NCBI RefSeq assembly: GCF_010500245.1
Contig: NZ_JAAGOX010000053.1
Span: 214,593-278,592, forward strand
DNA length: 64,000 bases
Source of the DNA: Ruegeria sp. PrR005
GTDB taxonomy: Bacteria > Pseudomonadota > Alphaproteobacteria > Rhodobacterales > Rhodobacteraceae
Reading direction: 5' to 3'
Part shown: piece by piece, positions 9,559 through 18,750 of the stretch
Position numbering within the stretch: position 1 is the stretch's first letter
Layout of the letters: every line of letters begins with the position of its first letter
Translations under genes and position numbers: made by a program
The notes under the pieces: model-generated
What the model was told of the DNA's origin: nothing
The model's input: only the letters and a program-made list of their open reading frames with translations
Database searches by the model: none

Positions 9559-9586
9559 GCCGCCGGCCGCCGGCCTTGCCGGCGGC
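9559..9586 (+). repeat. Hairpin between gcvH and gcvP
   Basis: A perfect 9-bp stem GCCGCCGGC / GCCGGCGGC with a 10-base loop begins at the base after the gcvH stop and ends 28 bases before gcvP. No T-run follows, so a role in mRNA stability seems more likely than full termination. Confidence 0.6.
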
Positions 9587-9614
9587 TCCCACCGCCTGAC
9601 GAGGACCCAGAGCC

Positions 9615-12473
9615 ATGGCCTTCAAACTCACCGATTACGAAGCCTACGATTTCGCCAACCGCCGCCATATCGGGCCCAGCCCGCGCGAGATGGCCGATAT
9701 GTTGCAGGTGATCGGCTTCAAGACGCTCGACCAGTTGATCGACGCCACCGTGCCGCCGTCGATCCGGCAGAAAGAGGCGCTGGACTGGGGTCCGGCCATG
9801 ACCGAGCGCGACGCGCTCTATCACATGAAACAGGTGGCCTCGAAGAACAAGGTTCTAACCTCGCTGATCGGCCAGGGCTATTACGGCACCACCACCCCGG
9901 CGCCGATCCTGCGCAACATTCTGGAGAACCCGGCCTGGTATACCGCTTATACCCCCTATCAGCCGGAAATCAGCCAGGGACGGCTTGAGGCGCTGTTGAA
10001 CTATCAGACCATGGTCAGCGACCTGACCGGGCTCGACGTGGCCAATGCCTCGCTTCTGGACGAGGCCACCGCCGCCGCCGAAGCGATGACCATGGCGCAG
10101 CGCGGCGGCCGGTCCAAGGCCAACAATGCCGCCTTCTTCGTCGACAAGAATTGCCACCCTCAGACGATCGCCGTGATCAAGACCCGCGCCGAGCCTCTGG
10201 GCATCGACGTCAAGGTTGCCGATCCTGACGAGCTGGAGGCCGGCGCCGTATTCGGTGCGATCTTCCAGTATCCGGGCACCTATGGCCATGTGCGCGACTT
10301 CACCAAGGAAATCGCGGCGCTGCACGAACACAACGCCATCGCCATCGTGGCCGCCGACATCCTGTCGCTGGCCCTGCTGAAAAGCCCGGGCGAAATGGGC
10401 GCCGACATTGCCATCGGCTCGACCCAGCGCTTTGGCGTGCCCATGGGCTTCGGCGGACCGCACGCCGCCTATATGGCCACCACCGACAAGCTCAAGCGCG
10501 CGATGCCGGGCCGGATCATCGGTGTCAGCATCGACGCGCGTGGCAACAAGGCCTATCGCCTCGCGCTTCAGACGCGTGAACAGCACATCCGCCGGGAAAA
10601 GGCCAACTCGAACGTCTGCACCGCGCAGGCCCTGCTGGCCGTCATCGCCTCGATGTATGCCGTCTATCATGGCCCTGACGGGATCAAGGCCATCGCGCAA
10701 TCGGTGCACCGCAAGACCTCGCGCCTGGTCGACGGTCTGGTCGAGGCCGGGTTCAAAGTGGAACCGGAAGTGTTCTTTGACACCATCACCGTCGAGGTCG
10801 GCCCGCTCCAGAAAACCGTGATGGAAGCCGCCGTTGCCCGGGGCGTCAACCTGCGCAAGGTGGGTGAAGACCGGATCGGCATCTCGCTCGACGAGCAGAC
10901 CCGCGCCGAGACCATCGAGGCGGTCTGGGGTGCCTTCGGCATCGACAAGAAGGACGACAGCGTCGCCAACCGCAGCTATCACCTGCCGGACTACGCGCTG
11001 CGGGAAAGCCCCTATCTGACCCACCCCATTTTTCACAAGAACCGGGCCGAGGCCGAGATGACCCGCTATATGCGCCGTCTGGCGGACCGCGACCTGGCGC
11101 TTGACCGCGCCATGATCCCGCTGGGATCCTGCACGATGAAGCTGAACGCCACCATCGAGATGATCCCGGTCACCTGGCCCGAGTTCGGCAACCTGCACCC
11201 CTTCGTCCCCGACGATCAGGCGCAGGGTTATCACGAGATGATCGCGGATCTGAACGACAAGCTGTGCCAGATCACTGGCTATGACGCGATCAGCCAACAG
11301 CCCAACTCGGGTGCGCAGGGCGAATATGCGGGTCTGCTGACCATCCGCAACTATCACGTTGCCAATGGCCAGGGACACCGCAACGTCTGCCTGATCCCGA
11401 CCTCGGCGCATGGCACCAACCCGGCCTCGGCCCAGATGGTCGGCTGGAAGGTCGTGCCGATCAAGTCCGACGACAAGGGCAATATCGACGTCGCCGACTT
11501 CCGCGCCCGCGCGATCGAGCATTCGGATAATCTCGCGGCCTGCATGATCACCTACCCCTCGACCCATGGTGTTTTCGAAACCACCGTGCAAGAGGTCTGC
11601 GACATCACCCACGAACATGGCGGCCAGGTCTATATCGACGGGGCCAACATGAACGCGATGGTCGGGCTGTCGCGGCCGGGTGACATCGGCGGCGACGTCA
11701 GCCACCTGAACCTGCACAAGACCTTCTGCATTCCACATGGCGGTGGCGGTCCCGGCATGGGTCCGATCGGGGTCAAGGCGCATCTGGCCGAGCATCTGCC
11801 GGGCCATCCGGAATACGGCACCGCCGTAGGCCCGGTCTCGGCCGCGCCCTTCGGTTCGCCCTCGATCCTGCCGGTCAGCTGGGCCTATGTGCTGCTGATG
11901 GGGGGCGCCGGTCTGACCCAGGCCACCAAGGTCGCGATCCTGAACGCCAACTACATCGCGGCCCGGCTCAAGGACGCCTATCCGATCCTCTACACCTCGG
12001 AAACCGGTCGGGTGGCGCATGAATGCATCCTCGACACCCGCCCGCTGAACGACGAGGGCGGCGTGACGGTGGACGACGTGGCCAAGCGCCTGATCGACAG
12101 CGGCTTTCACGCGCCGACGATGAGCTGGCCGGTGGCGGGCACCCTGATGGTGGAACCGACCGAATCCGAGCCCAAGGAAGAGCTTGACCGGTTCTGTGAG
12201 GCGATGCTGTCGATCCGGGCCGAGGCGCAGGATATCATCGACGGCAAGATCGACCCCCAGAACAACCCGCTGAAACACGCCCCTCACACGGTGCGCGATC
12301 TGGTGGGGGACTGGGACCGGCCCTATAGCCGCGAACAGGCGTGTTTCCCTCCGGGCAATTTGGGCGTCGACAAGTACTGGCCCGCAGTCAACCGGGTGGA
12401 CAACGCCTATGGCGACCGTCACCTGATCTGCACCTGCCCGCCGATGAGCGCCTATGAGGAAGCCGCCGAATAA
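9615..12473 (+). CDS. gcvP: Glycine dehydrogenase (decarboxylating), P protein
   Basis: GcvP is the PLP enzyme that decarboxylates glycine and loads the aminomethyl group onto GcvH. This is the single-chain form of 952 residues, with both halves (N-terminal [16 protein letters not shown]-terminal catalytic half). The PLP lysine is K702 in [18 protein letters not shown]. The length is normal and no break is visible. It is the last gene of gcvTHP; a dihydrolipoyl dehydrogenase gene is not in this window. Confidence 0.97.
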   Translation: MAFKLTDYEAYDFANRRHIGPSPREMADMLQVIGFKTLDQLIDATVPPSIRQKEALDWGPAMTERDALYHMKQVASKNKVLTSLIGQGYYGTTTPAPILRNILENPAWYTAYTPYQPEISQGRLEALLNYQTMVSDLTGLDVANASLLDEATAAAEAMTMAQRGGRSKANNAAFFVDKNCHPQTIAVIKTRAEPLGIDVKVADPDELEAGAVFGAIFQYPGTYGHVRDFTKEIAALHEHNAIAIVAADILSLALLKSPGEMGADIAIGSTQRFGVPMGFGGPHAAYMATTDKLKRAMPGRIIGVSIDARGNKAYRLALQTREQHIRREKANSNVCTAQALLAVIASMYAVYHGPDGIKAIAQSVHRKTSRLVDGLVEAGFKVEPEVFFDTITVEVGPLQKTVMEAAVARGVNLRKVGEDRIGISLDEQTRAETIEAVWGAFGIDKKDDSVANRSYHLPDYALRESPYLTHPIFHKNRAEAEMTRYMRRLADRDLALDRAMIPLGSCTMKLNATIEMIPVTWPEFGNLHPFVPDDQAQGYHEMIADLNDKLCQITGYDAISQQPNSGAQGEYAGLLTIRNYHVANGQGHRNVCLIPTSAHGTNPASAQMVGWKVVPIKSDDKGNIDVADFRARAIEHSDNLAACMITYPSTHGVFETTVQEVCDITHEHGGQVYIDGANMNAMVGLSRPGDIGGDVSHLNLHKTFCIPHGGGGPGMGPIGVKAHLAEHLPGHPEYGTAVGPVSAAPFGSPSILPVSWAYVLLMGGAGLTQATKVAILNANYIAARLKDAYPILYTSETGRVAHECILDTRPLNDEGGVTVDDVAKRLIDSGFHAPTMSWPVAGTLMVEPTESEPKEELDRFCEAMLSIRAEAQDIIDGKIDPQNNPLKHAPHTVRDLVGDWDRPYSREQACFPPGNLGVDKYWPAVNRVDNAYGDRHLICTCPPMSAYEEAAE

Positions 12474-12541
12474 GGCGACACAGCCAAAGTCGGCCGCGCC
12501 CGTACCAGACAGGCGCGGCCAGACGCAAGAGGGAGGGCTAT

Positions 12542-13504
12542 GTGACCTGTTGCGCATCCACCGGGGCCACTGGCCTGCCCGAGCCGCCCAGGCATATCGA
12601 CATCATCCTGCCCGAGGGCGCCGCGCCCTCTTCGGCCAGAATGCTGGCCGATCTTTTCCGGGCCGCCAACGAGATCCTCCCGGGCAAGCCCTATCGCATC
12701 TCGGTGCACCGGCTCTCGGCCCAACCGGGCGGCGACCCGCGCAAATGGCAGCGCCGTACGGTTATCTTCATGGGCGACATCCACAAGAGATGGCCCGTCG
12801 CCGACAAGGACTCCGCCCGGATCCACCGTATCCTGTCGCTGGCCCCGCGCACCGTACTGATCGGCGGCGCGGTGTTCCTGTTGGGTGATACCGGGCTGGC
12901 GCAGGGCCGGGCCATGGCGGTTCATCCCAACTTCTCTGCCTCCGCCCGGGAAGAGGGGCTGGATTGCGGCGATGGGTCCGACCTGACAACCCAAAACGGC
13001 TGCATTTCCACCGCCATCAGCGCCTTTGCCGCCTTGCCGGTCATACTGGAGCTGATCGCGCAGGATCACGGTGCCTTTGCCGCCCATGCGCTTGGCACCT
13101 ATCTTGGCCTGAAACAGACCCAGCCCAACCGGCACAGCCGCCTGTCTCTTGGGCTGCTGCAAAAGGCGCGTGGCGACCGGCTGATCGACAATTGCCTGTC
13201 GCTGATGCAGGCTCATATCGAACAGCCGATGAAGATCGGTGAACTGGCCCGGCATCAGGGCGTGTCCACCCGCAAGCTGCAACGCCGGTTTCTCGATCTG
13301 ATCGGCGAAGGGCCCCTGACCATCTACCGGGCGCTCAGGATCGAAAGGGCGCAGCAATTGCTCGTCCAGACCAGCCTGCCCCTGTCCGAGATCATTCTGG
13401 CCACCGGGTTTGGCACCCATTCGAACCTCGCCCGCTGGGTGCGCAAGGAATATGGTGTCAGCCCGCAGACCCTCAGACAGCAGGCATTTCGCGGCGCCGC
13501 CTGA
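12542..13504 (+). CDS. GlxA/AraC-type transcriptional regulator
   Basis: This is a 320-residue regulator with a DJ-1/PfpI-like N-terminal domain (about 20-190, HIDIILPEGAAPSSARMLAD ... GGAVFLLGDTG) and two C-terminal helix-turn-helix motifs of the AraC type (about 225-310, MKIGELARHQGVSTRKLQRR and LPLSEIILATGFGTHSNLAR). It starts with GTG preceded by GAGGGAGGG. This domain order is shared with GbdR/CdhR regulators of glycine betaine, dimethylglycine and carnitine use. Its position 68 bases after gcvP fits glycine-related control, but the ligand is not known. Confidence 0.85.
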   Translation: MTCCASTGATGLPEPPRHIDIILPEGAAPSSARMLADLFRAANEILPGKPYRISVHRLSAQPGGDPRKWQRRTVIFMGDIHKRWPVADKDSARIHRILSLAPRTVLIGGAVFLLGDTGLAQGRAMAVHPNFSASAREEGLDCGDGSDLTTQNGCISTAISAFAALPVILELIAQDHGAFAAHALGTYLGLKQTQPNRHSRLSLGLLQKARGDRLIDNCLSLMQAHIEQPMKIGELARHQGVSTRKLQRRFLDLIGEGPLTIYRALRIERAQQLLVQTSLPLSEIILATGFGTHSNLARWVRKEYGVSPQTLRQQAFRGAA

Positions 13505-13547
13505 TCCCCGTTGACAGGCCCGGCGCCGATCAGCACAAGTTTTGCTC

Positions 13548-14399
13548 ATGACCGAGATAATGGACCTGACCGCCTGGATCGGGCGGAGCGAGACGCGCAG
13601 CGAGCGCATTGCCCCCTTTCCCGCCAATGCCCTGGCGGCGACCCTGGATCGTGACGATCCCGAGTATGTTGACGGATCGCATCTGCCACCGCTCTGGCAC
13701 TGGCTGTATTTCCTGCCGGTCTACAAACTTTCTGATGCCGGGTATGACGGGCACGCCGCCCTTGGCGGCTTCCTGCCGCCGGTGCCTTTGCCGCGCCGGA
13801 TGTGGGCAGGCAGCCGGTTGCGGTTCCTTGAGCCGCTGAAGATCGGGCGCGCGTTGCGCAAGGTCTCCACCGTCCGTTCGGTCGCGCCGAAAGAGGGGCG
13901 GACGGGCCAGCTTGTCTTTGTCACCGTCGGGCATCAGGTGTTCGACAATGAAACCCTGTGCGTCGAGGAAGAGCACGACATCGTCTACCGCGAGGCTCCG
14001 CGCCCTGCCGACCCGGTGCCGCCGCCACCCACGGCCCCGGACAGTTGGGATTTCGCCCGAGATATCCACCCCGACCCGGTGATGCTGTTCCGCTATTCCG
14101 CGCTCACCTTCAACGGTCACCGCATCCATTATGACCAACCGTTCTGTGTCACCACTGAAGGGTATGAGGGGTTGGTCGTGCATGGCCCGCTGCTGGCCAC
14201 GCTGCTGCTGGACCTGCTGCGGCGAGAGAAACCGCATGCCACCGTGCGAGATTTCGAATTCCGTGCCGTTTCCACTGTGTTCGACACCACCGAATTTTCG
14301 GTGCATGGCGCCGCCGAGGCGGATGGCAAGACCTTCCGGCTTTGGGCCCGGCGGCACGACGGCGCCCTGGCGATGCAGGCCCGTGCTACGATTGGCTAA
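13548..14399 (+). CDS. MaoC/HTD2-like acyl-CoA hydratase (mesaconyl-C4-CoA hydratase-like)
   Basis: This 283-residue protein is of the double hot-dog hydratase type. The N-terminal part resembles FAS1_DH_region proteins. The C-terminal part has the motif YSALTFNGHRIHYDQPF, in which N, H and D match the catalytic region of HTD2 and mesaconyl-C4-CoA hydratase proteins. It probably hydrates an enoyl-CoA; the substrate is inferred only from family resemblance. The ATG at 13548 is used. No operon partner follows, because the next 1.1 kb is IS debris. Confidence 0.7.
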   Translation: MTEIMDLTAWIGRSETRSERIAPFPANALAATLDRDDPEYVDGSHLPPLWHWLYFLPVYKLSDAGYDGHAALGGFLPPVPLPRRMWAGSRLRFLEPLKIGRALRKVSTVRSVAPKEGRTGQLVFVTVGHQVFDNETLCVEEEHDIVYREAPRPADPVPPPPTAPDSWDFARDIHPDPVMLFRYSALTFNGHRIHYDQPFCVTTEGYEGLVVHGPLLATLLLDLLRREKPHATVRDFEFRAVSTVFDTTEFSVHGAAEADGKTFRLWARRHDGALAMQARATIG

Positions 14400-14707
14400 C
14401 CTGCGGATTTTGGGAAAAAAGGTGTTTTTCACGGCTGGGTGGGAAGGTTTGATCGGCTATAGGGATAGCGGACGATAGAACCGAACGCGTGGGATGGTGG
14501 AAACAATTCCAAAGCCATGAATGCTGCAAGGGCTTTTTAGGCTCAGCTTTTATTAGGCACTCACGGATAAACGAGCCAGCAGCGTTTTTTTACGCTTGCC
14601 TCCAGCGAAGAGCACGAGGCGACAATAGGGCCGTTACCAGCGTGTGCCAGGTGTTTGATCCCATGATTTGATGGTGTGATCCATACGCCGGAATGACAGG
14701 AAGCATT
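14400..14707. other. Gene-free AT-richer stretch before an IS remnant
   Basis: Base composition drops clearly relative to the neighbouring genes, with runs such as ggcttttta and gcgttttttta. I see no ORF with a plausible product and no clean terminal inverted repeat. It probably contains decayed mobile-element flanks. Confidence 0.4.
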
Positions 14708-15166
14708 ATGGGATAAATTCGTCATGGCAGCGGCACGACTACGCTCGCAGTCCGAGCTGCGATACAGCGATCACAGGCTTCTACCGTGGTGCTGAGCCGG
14801 GAACTCGGGATCGATCCAAAGACTGTGTCGAAGGGGCTCGAGCGCGAGACGGTCGAGGATCGCAAAGTGGGGCCGAAGGAACCGCGCCCGACCGTTCTCA
14901 GCGCGGCCGAGGAGGCGAGGGTGTTTGCATTCCGTCGGCACACACTGCTGACTTTGGACGACTGTCTCTATGTTCTTCAGCCTTCGATCCCGCCCCTGAC
15001 GCGTTCAGCGTTGCCTTCAGCGACTACATGGCAGCGTACAACATCGCACGCAGGCTCGAAACGCTTAGCGGCCTCACGCCGTACGAGTACACTTGCAAAA
15101 TCTCGACTTCAGATCCAGATCGACTCATCCTCAATCCGATCCACCAGATGCCTCGTAGCGTAATTT
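14708..15166 (+). pseudogene. Internally deleted IS481-type transposase remnant
   Basis: Two parts of one transposase are joined after loss of the centre. From 14708 the frame reads M-G-stop-I-R-H-G-S-G-T-T-T, then QRSQAS and LSRELGIDPKTVSK (helix-turn-helix) and AFRRHTLLTLDDCLYVLQPS, so codon 3 is a nonsense codon. Near 15000 the frame changes and the sequence continues as FSDYMAAYNIARRL, GLTPYEY and NPIHQMP, the usual C-terminus of this family. About 147 of an expected ~320 codons remain, and the DDE core is missing, so it cannot transpose. Family identity comes from recognising the conserved end motifs. Confidence 0.75.
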
Positions 15167-15224
15167 GATGCACCGCGTCGCGCTTGAACTCGTCGCTGTA
15201 ACTGCTTGTACCGGCCTTCAATCT
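15150..15224 (-). pseudogene. Fragment of an IS3-family orfA
   Basis: On the minus strand the frame reads SSYSDEFKRDAVHQITLRG, the characteristic beginning of an IS3-family orfA helix-turn-helix protein. It then runs into antisense of the IS481-type remnant and is lost. Only about 25 codons remain. It marks a junction between two old insertions. Confidence 0.6.
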
Positions 15225-15496
15225 TGCACCACTATGTCGTCGACAGTAGTGCGCAAGCGACTCCAAACTGAAGTTTTCCTTTTTTGTAACCTGTTTGTAT
15301 CCCCGGGAGAGTCGCACATCAGGGCAGAGCACTCCATCCAGGCAAGATTTCGGCATAAGAATGATTATGTTAACCTGGATCGTCGCTGGATTACAGTTGG
15401 AATCCGCATTGGGCACTTTGTTCGGCTGTGCGACCCGACGCCGTCACTCGCGCCGCCCGCCGGGAGAAACCGAGAGCGTGGTCCGGTTGGGCGTGG
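15225..15496. other. Intergenic debris without a supportable gene
   Basis: This 272-base stretch lies between the IS remnants and a convergent CMD-family gene. Short ORFs exist in several frames but none shows a domain or ribosome binding site I can defend. Confidence 0.35.
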
Positions 15497-16078
15497 TCAA
15501 TCGTCTCCTTTATAGTATCCGATCACATCGCTCTCGGTGGTCGCTCCAAGCCCATTCAGCAACCGGTTCGAGTAGTTGAAATACGCACAGACCTGATTGA
15601 CCTCCAGGATTTCCCCGTCGTCGCATCCGGCGATCTTCAAGGCTTCGAAATCGGATTTGACCATCTTTCCGACAGAAGTTGTCAGTTTCCCGGCGTACCG
15701 CAGCAAGGCAAGTTCCTTGCCCGAAAACTCCTCTTCCGGGCGGTGCGCTTTGAGAGCCAGAAATATCCGATCGGATCGTTTCTGATCTCGCAGCAAGTTC
15801 CGCACATTCATGAAATGATGCGTCAGCGAATAGGTGCAGTCGTTCAGGATCGATGTGTAGCTTGCGACCACTTCCAGGAACCAGAACGGCAGCACGTTGT
15901 CTTTCGAATGAAGCACTGAGCGATACAGTGTCACGTGCCCGTTCATCGTTTCCGGTCTGAGTGAATGCACCCGCATGACGGTGTCGACCGTCCCGTGCGG
16001 CGTGCGCGCGTTGTCCAGCATCTCCTTAAGCCGACCATCTGCCTGCTCGTCCGGAACCATTTCAATCCACGCACTCAT
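15497..16078 (-). CDS. CMD/AhpD-like peroxidase-related protein with Ser in place of second Cys
   Basis: This 193-residue all-helical protein belongs to the carboxymuconolactone decarboxylase / AhpD superfamily (peroxidase-related branch). The usual CxxCxxxH site appears as C81-T-Y-S84-L-T-H-H88, so the first cysteine and the histidine are present but the second cysteine is Ser. The C-terminal AYFNYSNRLLNGLG segment is family-typical. The start at 16078 has an excellent GGAGGAG site; an upstream in-frame ATG is less likely. It is divergent from the NicX-like gene. Loss of the CxxC argues against thiol peroxidase activity. Confidence 0.8.
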   Translation of the reverse strand: MSAWIEMVPDEQADGRLKEMLDNARTPHGTVDTVMRVHSLRPETMNGHVTLYRSVLHSKDNVLPFWFLEVVASYTSILNDCTYSLTHHFMNVRNLLRDQKRSDRIFLALKAHRPEEEFSGKELALLRYAGKLTTSVGKMVKSDFEALKIAGCDDGEILEVNQVCAYFNYSNRLLNGLGATTESDVIGYYKGDD

Positions 16079-16224
16079 GATTTCACTCCTCCAGTTGCAG
16101 TTACAGGATATGAGGCAAATCACCCTAATTCACAGTAGAATTTTCAACTGAGGAGAAATTTGTCTAGGAACGACCGCCGGCGCGAGAGTATGATGGAACC
16201 GATCTCGCAACGCGGTGGGAATAC

Positions 16225-17331
16225 ATGTCGGAAGAAAGACTTCGGGCTGGAGCAGAGAACCTTTTGCGCAATTGCAGCGGTCTGAACCCAGGGGATCACC
16301 TTTTGATTCTTCAGGAAGACGCCGACAACGGATATTACGACGCCGACCTCGCCGCCGTCATTGCGGGTTGCGCCAAAACAATGGGCATCGGGACCGAGCT
16401 TAGAACGGCGCCTTTCGATCCCTTGGGGTCGGTCTTGCCGACAGGCATTCAGACGGCCATGGCGGCCGCTGATCGGACCTTGTTCCTGTCACGCAGTGGC
16501 GACCAGATCAGGTTCAGCGAGGAGATGCGCGAAACACGGCCTATCGTTGCCTATGTCCTGGATACAGAGATGCTGGCGTCAAGGTTTGGTGCCGCGCATT
16601 ACAGTGGCTTTGTGCAGATCAAGGATGCCGTGAACACGCTGTTGGCGAATGCACGGACAATCCGTGTGACTTGCCCGTTGGGAACGGATTTCAGCGGACC
16701 GGGGGCCAACTTTCCCGACAAAGGAATAACAGACGTCGCAATCACCCGGTTCCCGATGTCAGTTTTTGCTCCCGTCCCAGTTACCGGGTTTTCCGGCGTG
16801 ATTGTACAGGATGGGTTTCTGGTGGGGACGGGATCCAAGTTTTACAAACCCTACGGCTGCCAACTGAACTCCCCTGTCGAAATTCACTTCAGAGACACCA
16901 AACTCGAGGGCTTTAGGGGCGAGCCCGAGGATGTCCAGCGCGCAACGATGCATTTTCGCCGCGTCGGAGAACAATTCGGGCTGGATCCCATGACGGTTCA
17001 TTCCTGGCATGCGGGAATTCACCCGGGCTGCTTCTACACCAGACCGGCTGCCGAAAATTTCGAACGGTGGAGCGGCAGTGCCTTCGGGAATCCGCGGTTG
17101 CTGCATTTCCATACATGCGGAGACTATGCCCCCGGAGAGATTTCCCTGAATGTACTGGATCCGACCATCGAGGTTGACGGGGATAAGATATGGGATGTGG
17201 GCGTTTTCCACGTTTCCCGTGTTCCCGGCGGAGCAGAGATCCTGGAACGTTACCCGTGTATCCGCGCGACATTCGACAACCCGGAAACGCAGGTCGGTCA
17301 GGGGCCGACAGGGCGGCTTTCAGTCCTTTGA
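16225..17331 (+). CDS. NicX-like / M29-fold metalloprotein (possible ring-cleaving dioxygenase)
   Basis: This 368-residue protein resembles the family that contains M29 aminopeptidases and 2,5-dihydroxypyridine 5,6-dioxygenase (NicX). Candidate metal ligands are in HSWHAGIHPGC (H259, H262, H266) and LLHFHTCGD (H294, H296). Conserved-looking glycine motifs (PLGTDFSG, GTGSKF) precede them. The spacing differs from the HxD pair I recall for NicX, so the reaction is open. The gene converges on the Rieske oxygenase gene with only 7 bases between stops, and the context of CMD and Rieske genes favours a catabolic role over peptidase activity. Confidence 0.65.
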   Translation: MSEERLRAGAENLLRNCSGLNPGDHLLILQEDADNGYYDADLAAVIAGCAKTMGIGTELRTAPFDPLGSVLPTGIQTAMAAADRTLFLSRSGDQIRFSEEMRETRPIVAYVLDTEMLASRFGAAHYSGFVQIKDAVNTLLANARTIRVTCPLGTDFSGPGANFPDKGITDVAITRFPMSVFAPVPVTGFSGVIVQDGFLVGTGSKFYKPYGCQLNSPVEIHFRDTKLEGFRGEPEDVQRATMHFRRVGEQFGLDPMTVHSWHAGIHPGCFYTRPAAENFERWSGSAFGNPRLLHFHTCGDYAPGEISLNVLDPTIEVDGDKIWDVGVFHVSRVPGGAEILERYPCIRATFDNPETQVGQGPTGRLSVL

Positions 17332-17338
17332 CAAGGTC

Positions 17339-18400
17339 TCAGTCGGCAGAGGTTTCCGATCTGATCTGACGGGCCACCCGGGTGCGAAAACGCATTGCGC
17401 CGGCGTCCAGGCCAAGATTGATATAGCCGGACTTGCGGTTCGCCATGCCTGTTTGAACGTGCTCCAGAACTTCCTTGTCCTCATTGAACGCCATCGTCGC
17501 GCCTTCGAACATCCGTTGCGAGAGCTGATGATCCTCTGCATGCATATTGCGGTGCTGAAACCAGAAATACCGGGACTGGCGCGCATTTACAGGGGTTATG
17601 AAATTGTAGGAAATGTTCACAAAGGCATTGGGAGAGACCGGCCTCTGCGCGCCGCCCTCTCCCGCAGGGGTATAGACCGACATGTTGATCGCGGTGGATG
17701 GCAGGCGACATTCATAGTGCTGTTTGCGGTCGCAGGTGGGGCCAAAGGGCAGCATGGCTTTGTAGTACGGTGGCGGCTCCTCGCCCAGAACCCAGCGCGA
17801 GACGATAACACCGTTCTCGATCTCCTCCAGATCCAGGGGCCGGTTATCGGTTCCCGCCCCCGCGAATGACGAAAGATGAACCCAGGCCACATGGCTCGGG
17901 TCGAGAAGATTGTCGATTATGTAGAGGTAGTGACAAGCCATCTCCATGGCGCCTTTCGGCGTCTTGCCCCAGTCAGGATTGTCGAAGTTGGGGATGTCCA
18001 GAATTTCGTCTCTGTCCGCCTTGTCCGGGTCACCCATCCACAGCCACAGGAAACCCCACCTGTCTTCGGCGGGATAGGAATGAACAGCGGCGCGCCGCGG
18101 AGGATTGTCGAGCTGGGTCGGGGCAATGACACATTCGCCGGTACAATCGAAGGTCAGGCCGTGATACCCGCAGACCACGTTGTCACCTTCGACAGAGCCG
18201 CGCGACAGGGGCAACTTGCGATGCGGACAGGCGTCCTCCAACGCAATTGCATTGCCATTGGTGTCCCGAAAGATCGCGATTTGCTCTTCCAGAATGGTGA
18301 CTGCGCTCAACGTCCGCCCAAAGTCCTCGCTGCGTCCGGCGACATACCAGCTGTTTCGCAGGAAACCTTCCGCTCCGATCAGGTCAGGCCGCATATTCAC
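17339..18400 (-). CDS. Rieske non-haem iron oxygenase, VanA-like alpha subunit
   Basis: This is an aromatic-ring oxygenase or demethylase component of 353 residues. The Rieske centre is CPH (C58, H60) and CGYHG (C77, H80). The mononuclear iron site lies in DNLLDPSHVAWVH, with the bridging Asp and two histidines. Short VanA-type enzymes demethylate or hydroxylate methoxy- or heteroaromatic acids. No ferredoxin reductase gene is adjacent, so the reductase must be encoded elsewhere. It is followed on the same strand, upstream by 3 bases, by the small CMD gene, so they share a transcript with the ABC transporter genes. Confidence 0.88.
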   Translation of the reverse strand: MNMRPDLIGAEGFLRNSWYVAGRSEDFGRTLSAVTILEEQIAIFRDTNGNAIALEDACPHRKLPLSRGSVEGDNVVCGYHGLTFDCTGECVIAPTQLDNPPRRAAVHSYPAEDRWGFLWLWMGDPDKADRDEILDIPNFDNPDWGKTPKGAMEMACHYLYIIDNLLDPSHVAWVHLSSFAGAGTDNRPLDLEEIENGVIVSRWVLGEEPPPYYKAMLPFGPTCDRKQHYECRLPSTAINMSVYTPAGEGGAQRPVSPNAFVNISYNFITPVNARQSRYFWFQHRNMHAEDHQLSQRMFEGATMAFNEDKEVLEHVQTGMANRKSGYINLGLDAGAMRFRTRVARQIRSETSAD

Positions 18401-18403
18401 CCC

Positions 18404-18739
18404 TTACGCAGAAAAAACATCAAACGCCTTCAGCGCCTTGGCGCTATAGGCATACGAGGGCCCACCCCCCATGTAGGTGGCCATCGCCAGGGCCTCGCAC
18501 ATCTCGGCCCGGGTCGCGCCAAGACGGACGAGCGAACGGACGTGAAAACCGATACAACTGTCGCATCGGGTCGCAATAGCAATCCCCAGCGCGATGAATT
18601 CCTTTGTCTTTTCGCTCAAGGCGCCATCGGTCTTGGCCGCCTTGCCCATGATGCCGAAACCGCGAACGGTTTCCGGTACCTCTTTCGAATAGGCCGCGAT
18701 ATCGCCTTCGATTTCGGTCATGAAGGTTTTCCAGTCCAT
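18404..18739 (-). CDS. Small carboxymuconolactone decarboxylase / AhpD-like protein
   Basis: This 111-residue CMD-domain protein has the intact CxxCxxxH motif: C59-D-S-C62-I-G-F-H66. The intact motif suits a thiol peroxidase or a carboxymuconolactone decarboxylase-like function. The ATG at 18739 has a good GGAGAGG site; two upstream in-frame residues are unlikely. It ends 3 bases before the Rieske gene begins, so translation is probably coupled. Confidence 0.85.
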   Translation of the reverse strand: MDWKTFMTEIEGDIAAYSKEVPETVRGFGIMGKAAKTDGALSEKTKEFIALGIAIATRCDSCIGFHVRSLVRLGATRAEMCEALAMATYMGGGPSYAYSAKALKAFDVFSA

Positions 18740-18750
18740 GCCTCTCCTCC

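Noticed and set aside
9855..12557. 900-codon minus-strand frame across gcvP
   Set aside because: Antisense shadow of gcvP with no recognisable domain or ribosome binding site.
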